In this document: positions 17,297 to 26,226 of the stretch, piece by piece | How positions within the stretch are numbered: position 1 is the stretch's first letter | How the letters are laid out: each line of letters opens with the position of its first letter | From: Lachnospiraceae bacterium | GTDB lineage: Bacteria > Bacillota > Clostridia > Lachnospirales > Lachnospiraceae | Assembly: GCA_910575255.1 (NCBI GenBank) | Contig: CAJTEM010000001.1 | Location: 54,372-118,371 of the forward strand | Length of the DNA: 64,000 nt | Direction of reading: 5' to 3' | Made by a program: the position numbers and the translations under genes | Notes under the pieces: model-generated | What the model saw: only the letters and a program-made list of their open reading frames with translations | What the model was told of the DNA's origin: nothing | Database searches by the model: none

Positions 17297-19978
17297 ATGA
17301 ATCCCATTACGGAAGAAATTTTAATGCATTATGGAATGCCAAGACGTTCCGGCCGCTATCCTTGGGGTTCCGGCGATAATCCTTATCAACATAGTGGCGA
17401 TTTCCTCAGTCGTATTGATGAACTGAAAAGTCAGGGGCTTCGTGAAACAGAAATTGCGGCACAACTCGGACTAACTACGACACAGTTGCGGACCCAGATG
17501 AGTCTTGCAAAAGATGAGCGGCGTTCTCTTCAGGTTTCGACAGCAAAGGGACTAAGAGAAAAGGGTTACAGCCTTAACGAAATTGCCGAAAAGATGGGGT
17601 TTGCAAATGATTCATCTGTAAGGTCTCTTCTTAATGAAAATTCCGAAGCTCGTATGAACCAGGCTAAAACTACTGCTGATTTCCTGAAAAAAATGATTGA
17701 TGAAAAAGGAATGATTGATGTAGGCACTGGTGTTGAACGGGAACTTGGAATCTCCAGAGAGAAATTGAACCAAGCACTTTATATTTTGGAGATGGAGGGA
17801 TATCCGGTTTATGGCGGTGGTGTTCCGCAAGTAACGAATCCTGGCAAACAGACAAATATTAAAGTTATATGTCCTCCTGGAACAGAGCATAGAGAAATTT
17901 ACGATTTTGATAATGTTCATTCGGTAAAGGACTACGATCAGATTCTCAGTGAAGATGGACAGAAAGTCAGACCAGCATTTCAATATCCGGAAAGCATGGA
18001 TTCCAGCCGCCTGAAAATTAACTACGCAGAGGATGGCGGTATTCAGAAAGATGGCGTAATCGAGATTCGGAGAGGCGTGGATGATTTGTCGCTTGGTGAT
18101 TCCCATTATGCCCAGGTTCGCATCATGGTTGATGGAACGCATTATCTGAAAGGAATGGCGGTATATTCTGATGACCTCCCGGATGGTGTTGATGTATTGT
18201 TCAACACAAACAAGAAAACTGGAACTCCGATGACGGATGTTCTTAAGAAAGTTAAGGATGATCCCGACAATCCGTTTGGTTCTCTGATCAAGGAGCATGG
18301 CGGGCAGAGCTATTATATTGATAAAGATGGGAACGAAAGACTCTCTCTTATCAATAAGCGCGCCGAAGAAGGAGACTGGGGCGAATGGAGTGATCATCTT
18401 CCATCTCAATTTCTATCCAAACAGAGTATGACACTGATAAAGAAACAGCTCGATTTGGCAAGTGCAGATAAAGTTGCAGAGTATGATGAAATTTGTGCGC
18501 TTACCAATCCGACTGTCAAGAAGGCGTTGTTAAAATCGTTTGCTGATGATTGCGATTCTGCAGCAGTTCATCTTCAAGCCGCTGCGTTGCCCAGACAGAA
18601 GTATCAGGTTATATTACCTTTGACCACCATCAAAGATACGGAAGTCTATGCTCCAAATTACAAGAATGGAGAACAGGTTGCGTTGATTCGATATCCGCAT
18701 GGCGGTACTTTTGAAATTCCTGTTCTTACTGTGAACAACAAGCAACCAGAAGGTAAGAAGGTGCTTGGTAATACACCGAAAGATGCAATCGGCATCAACA
18801 GTAAAGTTGCGGAACGTTTGTCAGGTGCCGATTTTGATGGTGATACTGTCATGGTGATTCCGACAGGCGGAAAAATTAAGATTACCTCTACCCATCCCCT
18901 TAAAGGACTGGAGGGATTCGATCCAAAAGAAAAATACGGTCCCGCCAGCACAACTCAACCTTATAAGAGGATGAAAAATACCCAAACAGAGATGGGAAAA
19001 GTGTCAAATCTGATTACGGATATGACATTAAAGGGCGCTACCGAAGATGAACTTGCTCGTGCAGTTCGGCATAGCATGGTGGTTATTGATGCCGAGAAGC
19101 ATAATCTCGACTACAAGAGAAGCGAGCAGGATAATGGGATTGCTTCCCTAAAAAAGAAGTACCAGGGGAGAGTCGAAGACGGAAAGTACAAAGAGGGTGC
19201 CGCCACCTTGATTTCCCGTGCTAAATCTGAAGTATCCGTGCCTAAGCGTAAAGGAAGCCCGACTATCAATGAGGATGGTTCTTTGAGTTACAAGACGGCG
19301 GAAGACCTTACCTATGTTGATAAGAAGACCGGAAAGACCAAGACTCGTACCCAAGCCAGTACCCAGATGGCAGAGACTAAGGATGCCCATACTCTTTCGT
19401 CAGGTACCCCTCAGGAAGAGGCCTATGCCTCCTATGCCAATAAGATGAAGTCTCTGGCTAACCAGGCCCGTAAGGAGATGGTAGGTACCGGTAAGATCCC
19501 CTATTCTGCTTCTGCTAAGGCGGCCTATCAAAATGAAGTGGATTCCCTCAATGCTAAGCTCAATGTAGCCCTTAAGAACGCTCCTCGTGAGAGACAGGCT
19601 CAGGTAATTGCAAATGCCACTGTGACCGCAAAGAAACAGGCAAACCCTGACATGACTAATGCCGAGATTAAGAAAGCCAATCAGCAGGCTCTTACATCGG
19701 CACGAGCACAGGTGGGCGCAGAGCGTAAGCCGGTTATCATAACAGATAGAGAATGGGAAGCTATACAAGCAGGCGCTATTAGTGAAAGCAAGCTGACACA
19801 AATTCTCAATAATGCTGACATTGACAGTCTCAGACAGCGAGCAACGCCACGTGCCACAACAGCAATGAGTACCGCCAAACAAAGCAAGATTGCCTCCATG
19901 AGTGCATCCGGGTATAGTACATCAGAAATCGCAGAAGCACTTGGCGTTTCTACATCAACTGTATCCAAATATCTGTAA
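17297..19978 (+). CDS. Putative single-subunit RNA polymerase (YonO/QDE-1-like, ADFDGD motif) with HTH domains
   Basis: An 893-residue protein. At residues 511-516 is ADFDGD inside RLSGADFDGDTVMVIP, matching the metal-binding loop of the double-psi beta-barrel in RNA polymerase beta-prime subunits and in YonO/QDE-1-type single-chain polymerases. Before it, IRYPHGGTFEIPVLTVNN resembles the R-x-P...G region that precedes the catalytic loop in QDE-1 relatives. The N-terminus has HYGMPRRSGRYPWGSG (residues 11-26), a looser form of the tag seen in other phage proteins here, then two helix-turn-helix-like segments (EIAAQLGLTTTQLRTQ; EIAEKMGFANDSSVRSLL). A resolvase-type HTH closes the protein (SEIAEALGVSTSTVSKYL). 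Placement directly before the late structural genes fits a dedicated late transcriptase. Confidence 0.8.
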   Translation: MNPITEEILMHYGMPRRSGRYPWGSGDNPYQHSGDFLSRIDELKSQGLRETEIAAQLGLTTTQLRTQMSLAKDERRSLQVSTAKGLREKGYSLNEIAEKMGFANDSSVRSLLNENSEARMNQAKTTADFLKKMIDEKGMIDVGTGVERELGISREKLNQALYILEMEGYPVYGGGVPQVTNPGKQTNIKVICPPGTEHREIYDFDNVHSVKDYDQILSEDGQKVRPAFQYPESMDSSRLKINYAEDGGIQKDGVIEIRRGVDDLSLGDSHYAQVRIMVDGTHYLKGMAVYSDDLPDGVDVLFNTNKKTGTPMTDVLKKVKDDPDNPFGSLIKEHGGQSYYIDKDGNERLSLINKRAEEGDWGEWSDHLPSQFLSKQSMTLIKKQLDLASADKVAEYDEICALTNPTVKKALLKSFADDCDSAAVHLQAAALPRQKYQVILPLTTIKDTEVYAPNYKNGEQVALIRYPHGGTFEIPVLTVNNKQPEGKKVLGNTPKDAIGINSKVAERLSGADFDGDTVMVIPTGGKIKITSTHPLKGLEGFDPKEKYGPASTTQPYKRMKNTQTEMGKVSNLITDMTLKGATEDELARAVRHSMVVIDAEKHNLDYKRSEQDNGIASLKKKYQGRVEDGKYKEGAATLISRAKSEVSVPKRKGSPTINEDGSLSYKTAEDLTYVDKKTGKTKTRTQASTQMAETKDAHTLSSGTPQEEAYASYANKMKSLANQARKEMVGTGKIPYSASAKAAYQNEVDSLNAKLNVALKNAPRERQAQVIANATVTAKKQANPDMTNAEIKKANQQALTSARAQVGAERKPVIITDREWEAIQAGAISESKLTQILNNADIDSLRQRATPRATTAMSTAKQSKIASMSASGYSTSEIAEALGVSTSTVSKYL

Positions 19979-19997
19979 TGAAAGGAGTGAATTGTTC

Positions 19998-20258
19998 ATG
20001 CAGCAACAATGTATGTTGACAACGATTGACAATCCGTTTGATCCATTTGAACAGTTTCATTCCTGGTTTCTGTTCGATGTGGAAAAAGGTTATAACACTT
20101 GCGCTTATCTTGGAAGAATTGCAAGAACTTCTGAACAACTGTCAGATGATGAGAATGACAGAGAAGTGGAACGCGCAATCGATGAAATCATTAAATACGA
20201 TTTCATGAATATCTATAAAAAGGTTAAGAAGCAAGTGAATAAAGAAAAAGCAAGCTAA
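19998..20258 (+). CDS. Conserved small phage protein
   Basis: Encodes 86 residues (DNPFDPFEQFHSWFLFDVEK...). ATG 19998 lies ten bases after AAAGGAG. This family recurs in Firmicutes phages just before packaging genes; function unknown. Highly acidic middle (SDDENDREVERAIDE). Confidence 0.8.
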   Translation: MQQQCMLTTIDNPFDPFEQFHSWFLFDVEKGYNTCAYLGRIARTSEQLSDDENDREVERAIDEIIKYDFMNIYKKVKKQVNKEKAS

Positions 20259-20272
20259 CAACATTTTGTATA

Positions 20273-20344
20273 CTGTCAGAGCCTCCGCTGACAGGCTGCC
20301 GTAAGGTATAGGGGGGTGTCGCCAAAATAGCACCCCCTCCCTTA
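20273..20344 (+). other. Two tandem hairpins in the pre-terminase gap
   Basis: CTGTCAG/CTGACAG (20273-20294) is followed by a larger stem, TAAGG (20302) with CCTTA (20344) enclosing GGGGGTG/CACCCCC. Neither has a T-run, so they are not simple terminators. The gap between the genes at 20258 and 20585 holds these hairpins and the longer one below. Confidence 0.55.
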
Positions 20345-20400
20345 TCGCGGCGGTCTTTGAAAATTCTCCGGGGGATATTTTTGTGGAAAGTTTTTATATT

Positions 20401-20517
20401 TTCATGATACTAAAAAGAGCTCGCAGGGTTCGTATGACGCCACAGGATCGCTTTCCTGTTTTCTCCTTTCAGATTCAGGCGTGTAACAGCTTTGCGAGCT
20501 CTTTTTAGTGTCATGAA
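20401..20517 (+). ncRNA. 25-bp near-perfect stem with structured loop upstream of terminase
   Basis: TTCATGATACTAAAAAGAGC plus TCGCA (20401-20425) is complementary to 20493-20517 at every position, counting one G-U pair. The 67-base loop has its own stem ACGCC/GGCGT enclosing ACAGGA/TCCTGT. A GATACT -10-like hexamer lies at the left edge. It could be a folded RNA, a bidirectional terminator (AAAAA before and TTTTT after the GC stem), or a packaging-site palindrome; I cannot decide between these. Confidence 0.5.
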
Positions 20518-20584
20518 ACTGGTCTATTAGTATATGGATTCCCTACAGGACTAAGTTAAAACTGAATGAGAGGAGGCGATAACT

Positions 20585-20923
20585 GTGGGAAAAACCAAAG
20601 TCGTTAGTTCGTCTGGAACTACCCGCAGAATGCGTCCTGCGCTGACACCGGAAGCTAGGGAAAATCAGATGATTTCTTTGGCAATGGATCGTGCGGAAGA
20701 ACGGCTGATGAATGGAACAGCATCTTCTCAGGAAATAGTTCATTTTCTGAAGCTGGGTTCTACCAGAGAGAGGCTGGAGAAAGAAAAAATTGCCTTGGAG
20801 AATGAGCTGGTCAAGGCTAAAACAGAGGCGGTTGCTTCAGCAAAGGATATGAAGGAGATGTATGACCAGGCAATGGCTTCTTTTCGTAAATACAGCGGAC
20901 AGGAGGATGAAGATGAGTATTAG
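20585..20923 (+). CDS. Terminase small subunit-like protein
   Basis: Encodes 112 residues from GTG 20585, eight bases after GAGGAGG. An N-terminal basic segment is followed by a helical region and a long coiled coil (RERLEKEKIALENELVKAKTEA). Position first in the packaging operon, length, and the helix/coil pattern fit a small terminase or packaging-recognition protein. The family match is inferred from context more than from motif. Confidence 0.6.
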   Translation: MGKTKVVSSSGTTRRMRPALTPEARENQMISLAMDRAEERLMNGTASSQEIVHFLKLGSTRERLEKEKIALENELVKAKTEAVASAKDMKEMYDQAMASFRKYSGQEDEDEY

Positions 20924-21329
20924 AACATATTCGGAGCTTTCCCTGTTGAAAACATTTGAAGAGCGATTCAGATATTTACGGTTGGGAGGTTCAGTAGGGA
21001 AAGAAACATTTGGCTTTGATCGGTTTATTAACCAGGAATTTTATAGATCTCAGGAATGGAAGTCTGTTCGGGATTTTGTAATTTTACGGGATGGAGGATG
21101 CGATTTGGGAATTGACGGATATGACATCTATGGAAAGATATTTATTCATCACATGAATCCGATCCTTCCTAAGGATATTCAAACCTGTAGTGATTTCTTA
21201 CTTAATCCCGATTATCTGATTACAACAACTCTTAATACCCATAACGCTATCCATTACGGAGATGAGGAGTTGTTGGTCAAACTTCCTCCAGAGAGAACAA
21301 GAAACGATACGTGTCCTTGGAAGCATTAA
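20913..21329 (+). CDS. HNH endonuclease-like packaging protein
   Basis: Encodes 138 residues. YRSQEWKSVRDFVILRDGG then IFIHHMNPI is the beta-beta-alpha HNH pattern, though the usual zinc CxxC pairs are absent. HNH proteins next to terminase assist DNA cleavage during packaging in many HK97-like phages. ATG 20913 is six bases after AGGAGG and overlaps the preceding gene. Confidence 0.78.
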   Translation: MSIRTYSELSLLKTFEERFRYLRLGGSVGKETFGFDRFINQEFYRSQEWKSVRDFVILRDGGCDLGIDGYDIYGKIFIHHMNPILPKDIQTCSDFLLNPDYLITTTLNTHNAIHYGDEELLVKLPPERTRNDTCPWKH

Positions 21330-21344
21330 AGAAAGGAAAAATCT

Positions 21345-21710
21345 ATGGAAAGTATACTTACATCAATCAAGAAAATGCTCGGAATCACTGAGGAATACGA
21401 GAACTTCGATGTTGATCTGATTATGCATATAAACTCTGTGTTTATGATTCTGAACCAGATTGGCGTAGGGCCATCACGGTGTTTTTCAATCAAAGACGAA
21501 AATGAGGTATGGACAGACTTTATTCCAGACGATTCGCAACTGGAATTGGTTAAGTCCTATATGCATTTGAAGGTGAAGTTGCTTTTCGATCCACCACTGG
21601 GGTCGGCGGTTATTGAGGTTATGAATCGTCAGATTCAGGAATTCGAGTGGCGGCTCAATGTCGCGGTTGATATCGGGGAATCTAAAGGAGAGGAGGAAAA
21701 TTCTAAATGA
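21345..21710 (+). CDS. Head-tail connector (gp6-like)
   Basis: Encodes 121 residues with the pattern DVDLIMHINSVFMILNQIGV and MHLKVKLLFDPPLGSAVIE, typical of phage gp6-like connector proteins that form the ring below the portal. It lies ahead of the terminase large subunit, slightly earlier than usual. AAAGGAAAA precedes the ATG; the stop overlaps the next start. Confidence 0.75.
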   Translation: MESILTSIKKMLGITEEYENFDVDLIMHINSVFMILNQIGVGPSRCFSIKDENEVWTDFIPDDSQLELVKSYMHLKVKLLFDPPLGSAVIEVMNRQIQEFEWRLNVAVDIGESKGEEENSK

Positions 21711-22222
21711 ACAATGTTTTACAGCATCATGGGGTTCTGGGACAGCGTTGGGGAGTACGGCGTTATCAGAACAGCGATGGTACTTTGACGTCTGCAGGAA
21801 GAAGACGGCTTCAGGGGAGTGGAATATCTTCTGATGAGAATGGTCGTGTAAGTGGCGATAATAGCGGCCGCGCAAGAGGGGCAGTCCATCAAACAGTTGC
21901 AAATGATTATAAGAATGCCGGTGCTGGACTGCAGTCCGTAAGCAATGCTGCAAAGGCCGCTTCAAGCATAAGCAGCCGTGGAGCTAACCGTAAACAGGCA
22001 AAGGCAATGGACAAAATGGATTTGTCGAAAATGACGGATAAAGAGCTTCAGGCCGCAATTAACCGTCTCAATCTGGAACGAAACTATAAATCTTTATCAA
22101 CCGAGCATATCAAGTCCGGTAGAGATTATGTGTCCAGTTTTCTGTCCACGACTGGTGATGTTCTTGCAATCGGTGCTTCAGCGGCAAGTATCATGATGAT
22201 GATTCATCAGCTTAAGAGCTAG
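21707..22222 (+). CDS. Tag-bearing head-region protein
   Basis: Encodes 171 residues. Residues 7-18 are HHGVLGQRWGVR, followed by RYQNSDGTLTSAG, a small module I know from many clostridial phage proteins. The middle is low complexity (Ser, Gly, Ala) and the C-terminus has a hydrophobic helix (VLAIGASAASIMMMI). The position among packaging genes suggests a virion or pro-head component; no activity can be assigned. Confidence 0.75.
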   Translation: MNNVLQHHGVLGQRWGVRRYQNSDGTLTSAGRRRLQGSGISSDENGRVSGDNSGRARGAVHQTVANDYKNAGAGLQSVSNAAKAASSISSRGANRKQAKAMDKMDLSKMTDKELQAAINRLNLERNYKSLSTEHIKSGRDYVSSFLSTTGDVLAIGASAASIMMMIHQLKS

Positions 22223-22250
22223 ATGATGCCGTGGGAAGGAGAAATTCAAA

Positions 22251-23146
22251 ATGGATAGTAAGAGTGACTTACGGCATCACGGTATCCTTGGGCAGAGATG
22301 GGGAAAACGGAATGGTCCTCCTTACCCGCTTGGCGGCGGGGAATATTCGCAGGCGGAAAGGAAAGCCATTTACAAGAAAAGAAAGCAGCCAAACAGTATT
22401 TACAACAAGAAGCATTTCGATGAGGTACTGAGAGCAGACAAAACGACGCTTAGCACATTATCGTATGACCGTGACCGGACAAAAAACACTGATATGTTTT
22501 ACGCTACCCATAATGTACTGGACAAGCATCAGTACAATGCCTGTTTAACCGAAAGGTACCACAAACAATATACGACGAAAACGGAAACAGCCTCGGAACA
22601 GGGACATTTCTGAAGTATCGGATAGACAATTCCCTTAAGCAGAACATAAAAGTCGCAAGCGAAGATTCTGGAGCGGAAGTTTTTAGGAGTTTGTATAAGA
22701 AAGATCGGGATTTCTACAATTTCGTCACGGATGATGCACGGATGCAAAGTTATTTCGTAAGTGATAAGTACAAGTTCAAGGGATACCGAGAAGCCAGAGA
22801 TGTCTTGAAACGGATGAGGAACAATGATTATGTTCCGACCGCTGATGAACTGCAGAAAGTGTACAGGATGTTTAATTATGTTATCCCTTACGACGGCCAG
22901 GGAGATACACGTAAGGGTAAGGACACTTATACACAGAGGACTAAATTCTTCAATGCATGTAAGCAGGCTGGGTATGGAGCAGTTCTCGATACGAATGACG
23001 CAATATATGGAGGGTTCAAAGCGAAATCTCCAGTAATCGTATTTGATATGGAGTCTGTCGTTCCCAAAGATGTTTACCGCACTAAAACGAGCGAGCAAAG
23101 ATTTTCGCAGATGGTGCTGGTCGGCAGAAAAGCACTGGGACTATAA
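22251..23146 (+). pseudogene. Frameshifted tag-bearing phage protein
   Basis: The frame from 22251 begins with HHGILGQRWGKRNGPPYP at residues 9-26 and runs well to HQYNA (about 22541), then degenerates to a stop at 22613. The coherent continuation (LFNRKVPQTIYDENGNSLG and onward) is in the next frame from 22541 to 23146. Loss of one base near 22539-22541 explains this. Rejoined, the protein would have about 298 residues, ending in a region (AGYGAVLDTNDAIYGGF) that may be an enzyme fold. It may be a true mutation or a sequencing error. Confidence 0.7.
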
Positions 23147-23166
23147 AGGAGAGAGGAGAATAGAAC

Positions 23167-24912
23167 ATGGCATTGTCGAACACGGCCACACCGAAGTATT
23201 ACGGCCAGTTTCGAGATGCCGTAATGAAAGGCGAAATACCCGTCTGTGAGATGATATCGCTGGAGATGAATCGGATTGACGATCTGATTGCGAATCCGGG
23301 TATCTGGTACGACGATAAAGCTATTGACGGCTTTATTGCCTACTGTGAAGAAGAACTGACTCTGACAGATGGAGCTGATTTGAGATTGCTCGATACTTTC
23401 AAACTTTGGGCGGAGCAGATATTTGGCTGGTATTACTTTGTTGAGCGGAGTGTGTACGTTCCGAATCCTGATGGTCATGGCGGCCGCTATGTGAGAAAAA
23501 ACGTAAAGCGGCGGCTCATTAACAAGCAGTATCTGATTGTAGCCAGAGGGGCAGCCAAATCAATGTATGCCTCCTGCATCCAGAATTATTTCCTGAATGT
23601 GGATACATCAACAACCCATCAGATTACAACCGCTCCCACGATGAAGCAGGCGGATGAAGTTATGTCGCCTATTCGGACTGCCATTACCAGATCCAGGGGG
23701 CCGTTCTTCCGGTTCCTGACGGACGGTTCTCTTCAAAATACGACCGGTTCTAAAGCAAACCGGGTAAAGCTGGCATCCACGAAAAAAGGAATTGAGAATT
23801 TCCTGACAGGTTCTCTTTTGGAAGTTCGCCCCATGAGTATCAATAAGCTTCAAGGATTGAGACCAAAGGTATCGACGGTGGATGAATGGCTTTCCGGGGA
23901 CATACGCGAAGACGTAGTTGGCGCAATCGAACAGGGCGCATCAAAACTGGATGATTATTTGATTGTCGCAATCAGTTCGGAAGGTACGGTGCGAAACGGA
24001 AGCGGTGACACGATTAAGATGGAGCTGCTGGACATCTTGAAAGGGGATTACATCAATCCCCATGTGTCCATCTGGTATTACAGGCTGGATTCCATAGATG
24101 AAGTGGCTAATCCGGCAATGTGGATAAAAGCTAATCCGAACATCGGAAAAACAGTAAGCTATGAGACCTATCAGCTTGATGTAGAAAGAGCTGAAAAAGC
24201 ACCAGCAGCCAGGAACGATATTCTGGCAAAGCGGTTCGGCATACCGATGGAAGGGTATACGTATTACTTTACTTATGAAGAAACGCTCCCGCATAAAAAG
24301 CGGGATTATTGGCAGCTGCCGTGTTCTCTTGGAGGGGATTTATCCCAGGGGGATGATTTCTGTTCTTTCACTTTTCTTTTCCCTTTATCAAATGGATCTT
24401 TCGGAGTTAAGACCCGCAATTACATCACAGAACTGACTTTGAAGAAACTTCCGGCTGCAATACGTATGAAGTACGACCAATTCATAGCGGAGGGCAGTCT
24501 GATTGTTATGCCTGGCACTGTACTGGACATGATGGAAGTCTATGAGGATTTGGATAACCATATCGCTCAGTGCGACTATGATGTACGTTGCTTCGGCTAT
24601 GACCCATACAATGCGAAAGATTTCGTTGCGAGATGGGAATCCGAGAATGGTCCTTTTGGTATAGAAAAGGTAATCCAGGGAGCTAAAACGGAATCGGTAC
24701 CGTTAGGGGAGCTGAAAAAGCTTTCTGAAGAAAGAATGCTTCTGTTTGATGAAGAACTTATGACATTTGCAATGGGGAACTGCATTGTTATGGAAGACAC
24801 GAACGGAAACAGAAAGCTGCTTAAGAAACGGTATGATGCCAAGATTGACGCTGTTGCCGCGATGATGGATGCATTTGTAGCTTATAAGCTGAACAGAGAG
24901 GCATTTGATTAG
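23167..24912 (+). CDS. terL: Terminase large subunit
   Basis: Encodes 581 residues. The ATPase half has an atypical Walker A VARGAAKSMYAS (near residue 125) and Walker B STVDEWLSGD (near 240); the nuclease half has acidic residues in GGDLSQGDD, and CFGYDPYNAKDF and KIDAVAAMMDAF as expected for HK97-like TerL. It drives DNA into the capsid and cuts concatemers. A GNRA-capped terminator follows directly. Confidence 0.93.
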   Translation: MALSNTATPKYYGQFRDAVMKGEIPVCEMISLEMNRIDDLIANPGIWYDDKAIDGFIAYCEEELTLTDGADLRLLDTFKLWAEQIFGWYYFVERSVYVPNPDGHGGRYVRKNVKRRLINKQYLIVARGAAKSMYASCIQNYFLNVDTSTTHQITTAPTMKQADEVMSPIRTAITRSRGPFFRFLTDGSLQNTTGSKANRVKLASTKKGIENFLTGSLLEVRPMSINKLQGLRPKVSTVDEWLSGDIREDVVGAIEQGASKLDDYLIVAISSEGTVRNGSGDTIKMELLDILKGDYINPHVSIWYYRLDSIDEVANPAMWIKANPNIGKTVSYETYQLDVERAEKAPAARNDILAKRFGIPMEGYTYYFTYEETLPHKKRDYWQLPCSLGGDLSQGDDFCSFTFLFPLSNGSFGVKTRNYITELTLKKLPAAIRMKYDQFIAEGSLIVMPGTVLDMMEVYEDLDNHIAQCDYDVRCFGYDPYNAKDFVARWESENGPFGIEKVIQGAKTESVPLGELKKLSEERMLLFDEELMTFAMGNCIVMEDTNGNRKLLKKRYDAKIDAVAAMMDAFVAYKLNREAFD

Positions 24913-24937
24913 GAATTGCGAAAGCGGTTCTTTTTTT
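24913..24937 (+). terminator. Terminator with GAAA tetraloop
   Basis: GAATTGC and GCGGTTC pair (two G-U) around a GAAA loop, followed by seven T. It lies between terL and the portal gene and would reduce transcription of the structural genes relative to the packaging genes unless read through. Confidence 0.7.
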
Positions 24938-24955
24938 ATTGGAGGAAAATTCAAA

Positions 24956-26212
24956 ATGGAGATTTCGATGGGAGCCAGGCTGAAACATGCCTGGAATGCT
25001 TTCTTTAATAAAGACCCTACAAGGAGTTACCGGGACATTGGCATCGGATATTCTTTCCGCCCGGACAGGATGCGGTTTTCAAGGGGCAATGAACGATCTA
25101 TTGTGACATCGGTTTATAACCGTATTGCGATGGATGTGGCGGCGGTGGACATGTTCCATGTACGTTTGGACGAGAATAACCGCTTCCTTGCGACGCTCGA
25201 TTCCGGGCTGAATAACTGTCTTACAGTTGAAGCCAATGCGGATCAGACTGGGCGGGCATTTTTGCAGGACGTTGTCATGTCTATGATGGATGAGGGGTGC
25301 GTGGCCATTGTCCCGACAGACACGGATGATGATCCGGGTGATGGGATTCCTGGCTCTTTTGACATCGATGCTATGCGGACGGGACAGATTTTGGAATGGT
25401 ATCCGCAGCATGTCCGCGTCCGGGTCTATAACGAACGGACGGGCCAGAAAGAAGATATCCTTATGGCAAAGCAGTCGGTGGCAATTATTGAGAATCCGCT
25501 TTATGCGGTCATCAACGAACCGAATTCTACGATGCAGCGCCTGATTAGAAAACTGAATCTGTTAGATGTGATTGACGAACAGAACAGTTCAGGGAAATTG
25601 GATTTGATTATCCAGCTCCCCTATATTATCAAGACCGAAGCGAGGCGTCGGCAGGCCGAGAGCCGGCGTAAGGACATAGAGGATCAGTTACGGGGATCGA
25701 AGTATGGGATTGCTTATACCGATGGTACGGAGCATATCACGCAGCTGAATCGACCCGTCGAGAACAATCTGATGTCCCAGATTGAATACCTGACGAGTAT
25801 GCTGTACAGCCAGTTGGGAATCACTCAGGGGATTTTGGATGGTACTGCGGACGAGAAGACGATGCTCAACTACTATAACCGGACGATTGAACCTATCCTG
25901 TCAGCGATTGCTGATGAAATGAAACGAAAGTTTCTCACCAAGACCGCTCGGTCTCAGCGGCAGTCAATCGAATTCTTCAGAGATCCGTTCAAGCTTGTTC
26001 CTGTATCTGAAATTTCTGAGATTGCAGACAAGTTTACGAGAAACGAGATTATGACATCCAATGAAATCCGGCAGGTTATCGGCATGAAGCCGTCGGATGA
26101 CCCGAAAGCAGATGAATTGCGAAATAAGAACCTGAGCGAATCGGCTGCGGATAGGGTAAGCCCTGAGAATGTCACACCTGAAGAAGCAGTAGAAGAAAAC
26201 AACCAGACATAG
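24956..26212 (+). CDS. Portal protein
   Basis: Encodes 418 residues, HK97 portal type: an N-terminal helix (ARLKHAWNAFFNKDP), a core with NEPNSTMQRL and the wing region SQLGITQGILDGTADEKTM, ending in an acidic tail. It forms the dodecameric DNA channel. ATG 24956 follows GGAGG. Size is normal for the family. Confidence 0.9.
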   Translation: MEISMGARLKHAWNAFFNKDPTRSYRDIGIGYSFRPDRMRFSRGNERSIVTSVYNRIAMDVAAVDMFHVRLDENNRFLATLDSGLNNCLTVEANADQTGRAFLQDVVMSMMDEGCVAIVPTDTDDDPGDGIPGSFDIDAMRTGQILEWYPQHVRVRVYNERTGQKEDILMAKQSVAIIENPLYAVINEPNSTMQRLIRKLNLLDVIDEQNSSGKLDLIIQLPYIIKTEARRRQAESRRKDIEDQLRGSKYGIAYTDGTEHITQLNRPVENNLMSQIEYLTSMLYSQLGITQGILDGTADEKTMLNYYNRTIEPILSAIADEMKRKFLTKTARSQRQSIEFFRDPFKLVPVSEISEIADKFTRNEIMTSNEIRQVIGMKPSDDPKADELRNKNLSESAADRVSPENVTPEEAVEENNQT

Positions 26213-26226
26213 AAGGAGGAAACAAA

